The translations under genes and the position numbers were made by a program. The notes under the pieces are model-generated. The model saw only the letters and a list, made by a program, of their open reading frames with translations, did no database searches and was not told the DNA's origin. Below, one piece after another: positions 48,441 to 57,978 of a stretch of 64,000 nucleotides of DNA; the first letter of the stretch is position 1, and each line of letters starts with the position of its first letter. Source of the DNA: Amphibalanus amphitrite (lineage: Eukaryota; Arthropoda; Thecostraca; Balanomorpha; Balanidae); assembly GCF_019059575.1 (NCBI RefSeq), contig NW_024882760.1, positions 1-64,000 of the forward strand. The letters are read 5' to 3'.

Positions 48441-48673
48441 CAGAGCCTATTTTAAGGGAATTTGACTGGGGGGGCAACCTGGAAAATTGTCTCTAATAAT
48501 CCAGCAACCCTCGCCCGTATTGGTATTTTCCAGCTGCGAACGTATATGGGGGGGGGGGGGGGGGTCCGTTGGACCTTCCCCCTTGCCGTTTCGACCCTGC
48601 TCGAGCTAGAGCTTCGTGGAAAAAACGACCGTGTTGCCCGTGATGAAAGGAAGCCGATGATACCCAATTTTAA

Positions 48674-49572
48674 CCCTCGCCGACCCTCGCCGACACAGGG
48701 GGGGGTTGATGCAACCCCCCTAAGGTTTTTTCGCGAATAACTCGCGTAAAAAGCTGCCGATTGCAACGAAACTTTCAGTACCCTCGCATTTATCAATTTT
48801 ACACCTACCCTGAAAATTTCATGACCCTGACCCAAATGACCTTTGACCTGTGACCTACTTTCCGAGACCATGTTTGGCCGGAATCACGATTCGGCGTATG
48901 TCGACTCGCATTAGCCGCGCTTTTGCAAGCTTTTCGTGCTTTCAAACGTTCAAACATGTGATTTGATGTTGCTCCCATGCATTAGGGTGGATGTCAAGGT
49001 CACCTGAAGGTCAGGTCAGGTCAGTGACCTTTCACCTTTGATGACCTCGGTTCACTTTTTCGAGTTTTACATGTTTCTAGGCCAGTTTTTGGAGCTGAAT
49101 TCGAATTTAGCAACCCGATGAACATTTACGAAGCCTAGTTTTAGTGCCTTTGTAACATGTTACGAAGCTGTCAGAGGCGGTTGACACCTACTAGGAATAC
49201 CCGGCAGGACCCCTACTGGTTGACCTGACCTGACCTGACCCGACCTGGACTAAATGCATGAAGACATCATCTGTGATCAAAACTCACATGATATCATTCG
49301 GATCAGCACCCCGAAAAACCCCATAGCAGCCACACTTTACGACGCTCTAACAGGTCCCGATTTTCCCGATTTTCGGGTCATTGACCTGACCTGGAAGGTC
49401 ACCCGATGACCTAGGACATTAAAATTGGATATCATCGGCTTCCTCTCGTGACGGGCAGCACGCTCGTTTTTTTCCGCGAAGCTCTAGCTCGATCAGGGGC
49501 CAAACGCGAGGGGGGTCGTACCAACCCCCCTTGTGCCGTCGAAGGACGCAAAATGGCCTGTGCCGGCGAGTG
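48674..49572. mobile_element. TTAA-flanked non-autonomous DNA transposon, family E
   Basis: The element is bounded by TTAA at 48670-48673 and 49573-49576. Its left end is CCCTCGCCGACCCTCGCCG (a short tandem duplication of the tip) and its right end is TGTGCCGGCGAGTG. Subterminal G-run/C-run hairpins are present at both ends (GGGGGGTTGATGCAACCCCC at the left). AGGTCA and TGACCT arrays lie at 48994-49040 and 49203-49250. There is no coding capacity. Confidence 0.8.
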
Positions 49573-49576
49573 TTAA

Positions 49577-50125
49577 GGTCCTAGGTCGTCATCACTTGAC
49601 CTTCCAGGTCAGATCAATGACCCAAAAGTCGGGAAAATCGAGACCTGTTAGAGCATCGTATGTAAAGGGTGGCTGCTATGTTTTTTCGGGGTGATGATCA
49701 CGAATATCATGTTAGTTATGATTATAGATGATGTCTTCATGCATTTAGGCCAGGTCGGGTCAGGTCAGGTCAGGTCAACCAGTAAGGGTTTTGCCGGGTG
49801 TTCGTAGTAGGTGGCAACCGCCTCTGACAGCCTCGTAACATGTTACGAAGGCACCAAAACTACTTCGCAAACGGTCAAATGGTTGCTAAATTCGAATTTA
49901 GCTCCAAAAACTAGCCTAGAATCTTATAGAACTCGAAAATGTGAACCGAGGTCATCAAAGGTAAATGACCTGACCTGACCTTCCGGTGACCTTGACACCC
50001 ACCCTAATGCATGGGAGCAACATCATATCCCATGTTTGAACGTTTGAAACCACGAAAAGACTGCAAACGAGCGGCTAATGCGAGGCGACATGCGCCGAAT
50101 CGCAATCCCGGCCAAACATGGTGCC
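49577..50125. repeat. Inverted partial copy of family E, back to back with it
   Basis: This is the reverse complement of about 48868-49440. It includes matches to the words CCCATGCATTAGGGTGG and TAACATGTTACGAAG. The two copies face each other across about 130 bases that include the right end of the complete element. It lacks its own terminal repeats. Confidence 0.85.
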
Positions 50126-50136
50126 ATGGTGCTAGG

Positions 50137-50750
50137 CCGCCGGTGCATCTGAAAGAACTGTGGGTGCCCCTGACAAGCCTGAAGTTCCAACGACAGGCCC
50201 GTGGTGCCCCTGACAGGCCCATGATGCCCTTGCGAGGCCGTTGGTGTCCCTGCTAGGCCGGTGGTGCCTCTGCTAGGCCGCTGGTGCCCCTGGGCCCTGA
50301 GAGGACTGTGGTGCTCCTGACAAGCCTGGAGTGTCCCCGACAGGCACGTGGTGCCACTTACAGGCCCAAGATGTCCCTGCGAGGCCGGTGGTGCCCCTGC
50401 CAGGCATGTGGTGTCCCTGCTAGGCCTCTGGTTCCTCTGACAGGCCTGTGGTGTCCCTTGGCCCTGACAAGCTTGAGGTGCCCCCGACAGGCCCGTGGTG
50501 TCGCTGACAGGTCCGTGGTGCCCTTGCTAGGCCTGTGGTGCCTCTGGCAGGCCTGTGGTGCCCCTGGCGGGCCTGTGGTGGTATCCCTGACAGGCCCAAG
50601 GTGGCGCCCCTGCGAGGCCGGTGGGGCCTCTGGCAGGTCTGTGGTGCCCCTGGCAGACCTATGGTGCTCTTCCTAGGTCGATGGTGCTCCCAACAGGTCT
50701 GTGGTGCCCCTGACAGGCCGGCGGTGCCTCAGGCAGGCCTGTGGTGTCCC
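50137..50750. repeat. GC-rich minisatellite, unit about 25 bp
   Basis: Variants of GGCCTGTGGTGCCCCTGACA recur about 24 times over 600 bases, with small changes in unit length and composition. Long open frames through it (Trp-Cys-Pro-rich) are repeat artefacts. Confidence 0.92.
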
Positions 50751-50988
50751 CGGGCCAAAGGGGGCGGGGGTCATAACCCATATGACACACCATTGGATCC
50801 ACCACTGGTCATTACTTGCAGACTGACTCATTTGACATCCATTGCAAAACAAGTCACAGTTGTATGTTTGTCACCGTGTAATCCTTTATGCCCATTTTTA
50901 TAGTGGGCACATCTCGACGACTGGGGGGGCAATTCTGTTGAGTGCGGGGGCATTTGCCCCCCCAGTTAACATGTTAAAATAGGCCCTG

Positions 50989-52505
50989 GTTTCCCAACTC
51001 AGAATAATTGTAATCTGCCATCGATTGTACCTTTTACTGCAACCCTGTCGATACCTATATTAGAAGGCTTGCCTGAGTTACTAATAGTCTTTCATTTAGA
51101 GAAAAATATCTATCACTAATCAAAATCGTTAGGTATGCTGGTTCTGTTGCTCACCCCTTATCTACAGGCTACAGCATCGGCGCGGCGCACGTCTTGGTGA
51201 TCCCTGCTCTGTTCCTCCTGTTTCGTTTTTTAGCCGTCAACCTTGAAATTTACCACTTTCCTAACAACTCAACAGGAAAAAATGGAACGCGATATTTGGG
51301 AAAAATGTATGTTTCCGAATTGTTTTATTTCTTCTTAAGCAGTTTGAACAAAAATAGAAGTCATTTCTCATTTGAAACTACCCCAATTATCACGATATGA
51401 TAGTGCCCGTTATTGGCAATGTAGGTGGCAGCACCGTCGACTGCGACTTTTTCGCTGTAACTTCGACCTGCCCGAGCCTCGTCAAATCGCATTTTTACGC
51501 AAAACCAACTGCAGGGCTAGTGTTTTGGCATGCTCCCGCCACTTTATATCTTTGTCTAACGCGAATCTGTGAGAAAAACCCCTCTGTCGACACACCCTAC
51601 TAGTTATTGCAGTGATAAGTTAAAAAAGTGGCGCTGAAACGTTCTCTTCAAAATGGTGGCGATCACCGTCGTCACTCACTTGCCTGCGGCAAAGAGAAAA
51701 AGGGCTGCCGGTGGCGTCACGTAGCGTCATGACTTGAAACAGGGCCCGGTAAGTATAAAAGAATAGATTCATGGTAGTAGGACGAATAGGTAGGTACATG
51801 CGTGATGCTAAATGCACTTACATAAATATCTATTATCTGAGCTGAAAATGACTGAACTGAATTTACTCAACCGACTCAACCGCTCAAGATGTGAAGATGG
51901 CGCAGACTGAGCGGCGGCCGAGGTTGGGTGACGTGATATGTGAAGTGTAACTGACTCGAAAAAAGTGAAGAGCTGTGCCGGCGGCCGAGGTTGTGTGACG
52001 TGATATGTGAAGTGTAACTGACTCGAAAAAAATGAAGAGCTGTGCATATATCATAGAAATACATTTTTCCCCGAACATTGACTGTGACGGTGACGCTGGA
52101 ATATTTTAGGTAATTACGGGATCCTACGGGATTTCGTACACGCATAGGTCTGTCCACAACAACATCGAGACAATGTTGTATCAACATCGAGACAATGTTG
52201 AATCAACCAAGAATCAGCATCGAGACAATGTTGTATCAACATCGAGACAATGTTGAATCAACCAAGAATCAGCATCGAGACAATGTTGTATCAGCATCGA
52301 GACAATGTTGAATCAACCAAAAATCAACATCGAGACAATGTTGTATCAACATCGAAACAATGTTGTGCAATGTTGTCCTGTCAATATTGATACGATGTCG
52401 AAATTCAACATCGTATCAATGTCGAAAATGGCTAAAGGATTACATCGATACAACATTGTTGTCAATATTGATACAACATCGATACAATATTGATGTGCTA
52501 CTAGG
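50989..52505. repeat. Right inverted-repeat arm, outer segment
   Basis: Positions 50989-51605 are the reverse complement of about 45480-46080 and are nearly identical to it, including the shared 68-codon frame. Positions 51606-52137 have no counterpart in the left arm. They contain a 67-base direct duplication around 51905-52045 (GGCCGAGGTTG to GAAGAGCTGTGC). Positions 52150-52505 match the left tip in style, with arrays of ACAATGTTG and ACATCGA words, and end TGTGCTACTAGG. Confidence 0.8.
52163..52345. repeat. 55-bp tandem repeat at the inverted-repeat tip
   Basis: Units start at 52163, 52218 and 52273. Each contains two 22-base CATCGAGACAATGTTG[TA]ATCAA words and an 11-base CCAAGAATCAG spacer. 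It continues as degenerate ATTGATACAA words to about 52,495. Confidence 0.9.
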
Positions 52506-53687
52506 GGAACGTCTTACCCACTTTCCCCTAAGAGCCTATTGTCAATCAAAATTGTAGCCATTTATCAGCATTTATATGAACTTAAATGTTAGGTTTACCG
52601 AAAGCTATGAATAGAAAAAATACAGTAGGTAGGTACGGGACATACCCAGGTAAAGGTACGCCTATCTAGGTACGGCGCTTATATATCTACGGATCACGGC
52701 CTATAACGCGTATAGGTCGGACTTCCATATCGATAGGAATAAAACAACCAACCACTAACCAGCATCTGGTGCTTTTTTTTTGTTATACCCTTTTGGTCTC
52801 ATGAGGCCATTTCAGAGCCGGAGAGATAATAGGAATTCCAGGAAGACATTAGTCTGGGTGGGCACCCTGGGGCCTGGAGAGTCATCTGGGCTGATGAGCC
52901 CATCACACTGATAGTCTCTGCACCCGGCTACGGGCGTATGTACACCTATGAGCATGAGAGCGCTCCGCATGGGATAAAGTTGCCCGTCCAGCCCGGATCA
53001 GATCAGTTTTTTTTTTGCGTGGAGAAGGATTTTTTTACTACACGAGCCCCAAGGGTTTCTGACTCCTGAGGATGAAAACGACAGAACGGTCTGAATCTGG
53101 TGGTTTTACTTCCAACTTTTTTTAAAGCATGTGCCGATCCACTGATTGTTTTTTGCCCCACAAAAGAATATATAAACGTTCCGAGTGGTAGGCATTAGAG
53201 TGTTTGTTCTTAGGCATAAATCTCGGAACGGACGTCACATTTAAGCATTGCCAACAACAACGTTTATTTTAGTGGTCGCAGCTTGTATATCAAAAATCTG
53301 TTTCTGTATTACGTGGGCCAGAATTGTAGACAAATTTGTTGTGCTCTGGGGCCGCGCGCGCGCAGTGTGTGTATGATAGGATGGAAGCCGATTATTAGAT
53401 ATTATTGGAGCTTATGTGATATAAATCCATACCAGCTGCTGATTGCTGCTGTAGAAGACCGGGCTGTGTGCTTTGATACTGTTTTTTCCTGCGTATCAGT
53501 ATCAAGATATTGAGAGAGGCCTTATCAATCTTGAAGGTGCCTGTGCGCTGGCTTCATGCCTAGCACATTTTGATGCAACCTAGTTCTAGTAAATGTGTTC
53601 TAACCTGCTCAGAAATATCACATTTGCGGGCTTCTTCAGTCAATGCTATCAAGAAACAGTTCGTTGAGGATCTCAATCTGTTGAGCC
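52506..53687. other. Intergenic DNA upstream of MRPL16
   Basis: AT-rich to mixed sequence. A word resembling the GGGGTAAGATG family (GTCTTACCCACTTTCCCC) lies at 52,511, directly outside the inverted repeat. I see no domain or RNA gene. The promoter of MRPL16 should lie in the last few hundred bases, but no TATA box is obvious. Confidence 0.5.
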
Positions 53688-54413
53688 ATGAATTTTACTC
53701 GTCTGGTGAACGTTAAAAGCTTCTTGTCCAGCAAGCTATTACAGAATGTTCCTGCTGCAGGGTTCAAATATTTCAAGCCCCCTACAGACTATACTGGAAT
53801 GCAGATCCCAGAGAAGCCAAAGCTATGGATGCTTGCCAAAGTTCCTCAATTTCCTCCAGGTATGAGGATCCCCAAGTCTCAGAAGAGGCTGATTGACATG
53901 AGGGGTCCAGAGACTGTCCATAATCAGCTTTTGCACAAACAGTATGGCATTGTTGCTGTGACTGGGGGGAAGCTGAGGCATGGGCACATGGAGATGATTC
54001 GCATGACCCTTGGAAGACGGATGGATACAAGCAGAATGTTTGCAATTTGGAGGGTGGATGCAGTATGGAAGCCCATCACAAAGCGTGGCCAAGGCAAAAG
54101 AATGGGAGGTGGGAAAGGCTCCATAGATCATTATGTGAGTCCTGTGAAAGCAGGTAGAGTGATTGTGGAGCTGGCTGGTGCATGTGAGTTTGAGGAGGTC
54201 AAGCCTGCACTACAGGAAGTAGCAGGCAAGCTCCCCTTCAAGGCAGAAGTTGTTAGTCATGAAACCCTGCTGAAGAAAAAAGAACTGGAACAATGGGCAG
54301 ATGAAAACAACACCAATCAGTACACATACAAGTATCTGATTCAAAATAACATGATGGGGTGCCACAAGTGGTGCTCAAAGTATGACAAAGTTTGGTTTGG
54401 GAAGTACCAGTGA
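53688..54413 (+). CDS. MRPL16: Mitochondrial large ribosomal subunit protein uL16m
   Basis: An intact 241-codon frame encodes the mitochondrial homologue of ribosomal protein L16, a component of the mitoribosome large subunit near the peptidyl-transferase centre and the tRNA passage. The N-terminus (MNFTRLVNVKSFLSSKLL) has the basic, hydroxylated, acid-free make-up of a mitochondrial targeting peptide. The L16 core includes KLRHGHMEMIRMTLGRRM and the diagnostic loop KRGQGKRMGGGKGSIDHYV followed by PVKAGRVIVELAG. Length fits other animal MRPL16 proteins (about 240-250). The ATG has an acceptable context (AGCCATGA) and the frame has no upstream extension of interest. It is uninterrupted by introns and less GC-rich than the SEA-domain gene. 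An intact processed copy cannot be excluded, but there is no poly-A tail or target duplication to support that. Confidence 0.95.
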   Translation: MNFTRLVNVKSFLSSKLLQNVPAAGFKYFKPPTDYTGMQIPEKPKLWMLAKVPQFPPGMRIPKSQKRLIDMRGPETVHNQLLHKQYGIVAVTGGKLRHGHMEMIRMTLGRRMDTSRMFAIWRVDAVWKPITKRGQGKRMGGGKGSIDHYVSPVKAGRVIVELAGACEFEEVKPALQEVAGKLPFKAEVVSHETLLKKKELEQWADENNTNQYTYKYLIQNNMMGCHKWCSKYDKVWFGKYQ

Positions 54414-56580
54414 AGTACCAATCATGACTCTGGTGGCTGTCATGTGCAACTGAGAGTACTGCTGCATCGTGCTTGTGATCAATAGATGTCTTTATTAGAG
54501 CACCTGCTTTATTTTACCAAGGATATCTACCCAGTTAATCATCTCTTCACCATGTTCAATGCTCATGCCATCTTGAGGTACCATAGAATATTTATAATGA
54601 AAACTGAGTCCAGGTGTAGTATGGCATGATATACCTAGGCTGCAATGCAATAGATTTGGTTTACTTTCTTAAATATGCAATAGGAAAAACAATATTCAGT
54701 GATTCATTAGATAAGTGCATCTTGTAGATTTTGTCACATAAGTTGGAGTGAACAGGATTTTCCACACTTTGGTAACTGCTGAGGACATCATCATCAGAGG
54801 CTTGTCCAAACAGAGTGTTGAAATTGCAACTTACAGAGCCCAAAAGATAGCTTAAACTTGAACCTTACAGAACCCAAACGATGGCCAAGCTCAAGTGACC
54901 AAGCTCAAGTGCCCCGCGTTCGGAGTCTCTCGGACGACGAAGATTCTGCGTCGTCCGGCCAATCCCGTTCAAGATCAGTGGGGGCTTGGCTGCGGTTATG
55001 GAACGGGATTGGGCGGACGACGTAGAATCCTCGTCGTCCGAGAGACTCCGAACGCAGGGTAGTTTCACGAGGGTGACCCCACGTGCGGTGGGCTCACCCT
55101 AGCTGGCTCACCCAGCTGCATATCAGACCAGTCACCACACTGTATGCGAGGCTACTCCTGATGAGCCACATAAGCCAGATGATGGTGATTGTCCAGCCGA
55201 ATCAGTGGGATGCAGGGCTAAGCTCGGGGTTGTGAGAAGGATTTGTGCGTCCTGTTTCCTCGGAGAGATAATGGAGACATATGGGTTGAGATCTTTCTTT
55301 GTTTTGTTGGGTGGATACCGAAGGATTCTGTATTTGTCGGAAGGATGCTATATATAAGTTTTTTTTTGGCGGGGGGGGCAATGGCTTGAGCTGCTACCGT
55401 CTGAGCCCATCCCGAGGAACAGACCACCCGGCACCCAGGCGCGCGAACGGTCACACCAACGCAGAGGAGCATGTTCTTTTGGGAGCGACTCGAGTCGGAT
55501 GGTGGTGAGTGGTGACTGTCAACCCATACCTATGAATTATGATAGGTACAGCCCGACACAAAGGATATAAATTATGAGGTAGGCATTGAGGATTTGTACG
55601 TCCTTACTCCCGAGTATAGATCCAGATCGAGGATTTGGAGAGATTTTCCACAATGCAAAACTTGGACATAATTTTATTTGATGCAGACCTGTTATTTATG
55701 TAAGCTGCAGACTTTATCAGTTAACAAAACATGCATAATTTTTATACGGTATACAGCTCAATACCCAGTGCCCAGTGCCATGAAATGGAGCTCATGACGT
55801 CATAGTTTGTCAAAGTTGGTAATCGAGTCACTTAAAAAGTCAAGCTTTGAAGTTGGCGTTTTCACTGTTTTGTTTTTTGCCGGACACGCCTAAGAGCTGG
55901 ACTTTTTGATGACGTCTTCGGGTGACGTCATGTCGTGTGTGACGTTTCGTGAGCAGGTAAGGAAAAGTCACCACCGCTGGCGAACATTTAGTGCGGTAAA
56001 TGGCAAACACAAATGCTGCGCAGAAAAAACAAATGTGTAACTTCAGAGACAACATTCGTTCGGACGACAATGTGATGTCAAGGCGAATCAAGAAGTTCTT
56101 CATGCGATTGTTAGTTATCTGTCGTGCTAACTTATTAGCAGTTGAGTTGTGAAATGTATTATCAAAATCAATGTTTATTGAACGCAGATTCAGTTTATTT
56201 TCAGATGTACCTAGGTACCCTTACACTTCACTCATCTCAAGCTGTTCAAACACCCTTGACAAAGTCGATTAAGATGAAACGTTGGGTATAATTTATACTG
56301 TGTTTTCTCTGCATTATTAACATATTCATCATATATACAATATAAGGGCCACATGCTTTTTACAGGGAGACATGTCAGACAGCCCAGTAGGATGAGGCTT
56401 CGTCAAGCGTCATTTTTAGCAAAGCTTTTCTTGCTTAAAATCCAGTCTGCAAAACATGGCAGGGCTTACACTTTGGCTTACACTTGACTCCCAGCTGTTT
56501 TGTCTTTGCTATGCGATGTTAAACATATAAAACATCTTACTATTCATGTATGCGCCATGACTCATGTAATCTTTTCACAG
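54414..56580. other. Intergenic DNA with a 140-bp hairpin
   Basis: It contains a 55-base stem hairpin at 54916-55055 (listed separately) and mixed AT-rich sequence. A 26-base word at 55882-55907 recurs inverted at 59339-59364. Upstream exons of the PHD gene should lie in this stretch, but I could not define one confidently. The short frame at 56000-56152 has no supporting features. Confidence 0.5.
54916..55055. repeat. Hairpin with 55-bp arms
   Basis: The arms at 54916-54970 and 55001-55055 are reverse complements with only a few mismatches, and are separated by a 30-base loop. The arms begin GCGTTCGGAGTCTCTCGGAC. They themselves contain a smaller repeated GGACGACG/CGTCGTCC motif. It could be a foldback MITE or an RNA hairpin if transcribed. 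No clear target duplication is seen. Confidence 0.9.
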
Positions 56581-56706
56581 CCAACACGCTCCTAATGTAC
56601 TGGGAATGTGGGGAGTGCAGCAGCATCAGTGCAGCACCAATGGTCAGATGCGAAGGCTGTGATAAATGGTACCACTTCCGTTGCGCGGGACTGTCTAAGG
56701 AGCCAG
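56581..56706 (+). CDS. PHD-finger protein, exon with the first zinc ligands
   Basis: This 126-base exon lies between the acceptor TTTTCACAG and the donor CCAG/GTAAGC. It begins with two bases of a codon and ends with one. It encodes WECGEC, then MVRCEGCDKWYHFRCAGL, which supplies C-x2-C, C-x2-C and H-x2-C of a PHD C4HC3 zinc finger with the conserved Trp before the His. PHD fingers read the histone H3 tail, but they also occur in transposon and LINE proteins. The gene's other domains are not visible, so no specific identity is given. Upstream exons are not located. Confidence 0.75.
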
Positions 56707-56817
56707 GTAAGCGCAAATGTTTTCTGTCTCAGTCTTTTTGTTGCAGCTATAGTGATCAATGAAATATTTTCTGCACTGTTCAGCCAAACATGTATTTCAA
56801 ACAATCTGCTTCCCAAC

Positions 56818-56988
56818 CAAGGGCGTCGCCACAGGGGGGGGGGACGGAGGGGATCTCGTCCCTCCACTTTTTAAAATTTTTAACATTACGCCTATGGCGT
56901 TGCATGGAAAGAATCAACTTGAAATGGTCCGAGCCCCTCCAAAATGGTCAATGTCCCCTCCAGTCGTCGCACCGTGGCGTCGCCCCTG
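56818..56988. mobile_element. Small hAT-type MITE in the PHD-gene intron
   Basis: A 171-base element with ends CAAGGGCGTCGCCAC and GTGGCGTCGCCCCTG is flanked by TTCCCAAC (56810-56817) and TTTCCAAC (56989-56996), a 7-of-8 duplication. The termini match those of the larger element at 61368-63502 (CAGGGGCGTCGCCAC), so both belong to one hAT family. It has no coding capacity. Confidence 0.8.
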
Positions 56989-57158
56989 TTTCCAACTACA
57001 CAGATTTAGTCAAACAATGTGCCAATATGGAATTTTCAGGTTCAGTTGAATGAAATAGGAACAATGATAATTGTAGATTACGTATACCTGCAAGAGAGGA
57101 AAACAGAATACATTGTATTGCTTGTCCTTCACCGATACTGTTATTTTTCCATTTCTAG

Positions 57159-57268
57159 AAACACCGACATGGCGATGCAGGTGGTACTGCCTGGTGAGGC
57201 CGCGGTCTCCGGAATCGCCTGCAGACGAAGTCACCTGGCGTCCATCTGCACATCACTTGCAGAAGTGA
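57159..57268 (+). CDS. PHD-finger protein, exon completing the zinc finger
   Basis: After a pyrimidine-rich acceptor (CCATTTCTAG) the frame that continues from 56706 (one base carried over) gives ETPTWRCRWYCLVRPRSP. The W-x-C-x3-C here can supply the last two ligands of the PHD finger. The frame reaches TGA at 57266-57268. The word GAAGTGAGG at that point could instead be a splice donor, in which case the protein continues elsewhere. The spacing between the last Cys pair is three residues where two is usual, so this join is likely but not certain. Confidence 0.5.
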
Positions 57269-57431
57269 GGCCTGCTGACAGCGTCTGGCAGTGTCGGCAA
57301 CGTGCCAGACAGCTATCTGGAGTCCTGCTCACCGCAGGTCGCCGACAGGAGGGGCGACGCATCGTCTCCGAGGTCGCCTCAGCATCAGTGAGACCCCACT
57401 GGCCGTCTTCTTAGGCTTCAACTAGATTGCG

Positions 57432-57978
57432 AACAACCTATGCTGAGACAACGCCCATGACGTGTGATCCGGTACCGCTACCGCACTGCGTGCCTGTGCC
57501 CGCCGTGAGCCGCTAGTGCATGGGTTCGACCATGAGAATGTGTGTTTATGTTGCTTTTACTATTGTTTATACGTTGAAGTGACGAATTGTTTATTTTTCG
57601 CAAGCCTCCGCTGTCCGGTTGCCTGCAGCTCCATGCAACGTCAGCTGTACTGTTGTTTTAATGTTGTCTCTCCGCTCAGCTGTACTGTTGCCTCTCCGCT
57701 CATAACAACCTATGCTGAGACAACGCCCATGACGTGTGATCCGGTACCGCTACCACACTGCGTGCCTGTGCCCGCCGTGAGCCGCTAGTGCATGGGTACG
57801 ACCATGAGAATATGTGTTTATGTTGCTTTTTATACTATTGTTTATACGTTGAAGTGACGAATTGTTTATTTTTCGCAAGCCTCCGCTGTCCGGTTGCCTG
57901 CAGCTCCATGCAACGCCAGCTGTACTGTTGTTTTAATGTTGTCTCTCCGCTCAGCTGTACTGTTGCCTCTCCGCTCAT
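57432..57978. repeat. Tandem duplication, two copies of about 272 bp
   Basis: Copy 1 (57432-57703) and copy 2 (57704-57978) are about 97 percent identical and start with AACAACCTATGCTGAGACAA. Each also contains a smaller internal duplication (CTCCGCTCAGCTGTACTGTT). They lie directly downstream of the last PHD exon and could be part of its 3' untranslated region. Confidence 0.93.

Larger units (their letters stand above)
48441..50988. mobile_element. hAT-type element with perfect 8-bp duplication, packed with nested repeats
   Basis: The ends CAGAGCCTATTTTAA and TTAAAATAGGCCCTG are inverted repeats (one mismatch in 15). They are flanked by GTTTCCCA at 48433-48440 and 50989-50996. The left arm of the surrounding inverted repeat has a single corresponding GTTACCCA site at about 46077 with no insertion, so the empty site is visible. 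CAGRG termini and 8-base duplication indicate the hAT superfamily. The 2548-base interior contains a TTAA element (48674-49572), an inverted partial copy of it (49577-50125) and a minisatellite (50137-50750). It contains no transposase. Confidence 0.85.

Noticed and set aside
50284..50903. Trp-Cys-Pro-rich plus-strand frames
   Set aside because: They run through the 25-bp minisatellite and have no start context or domain.
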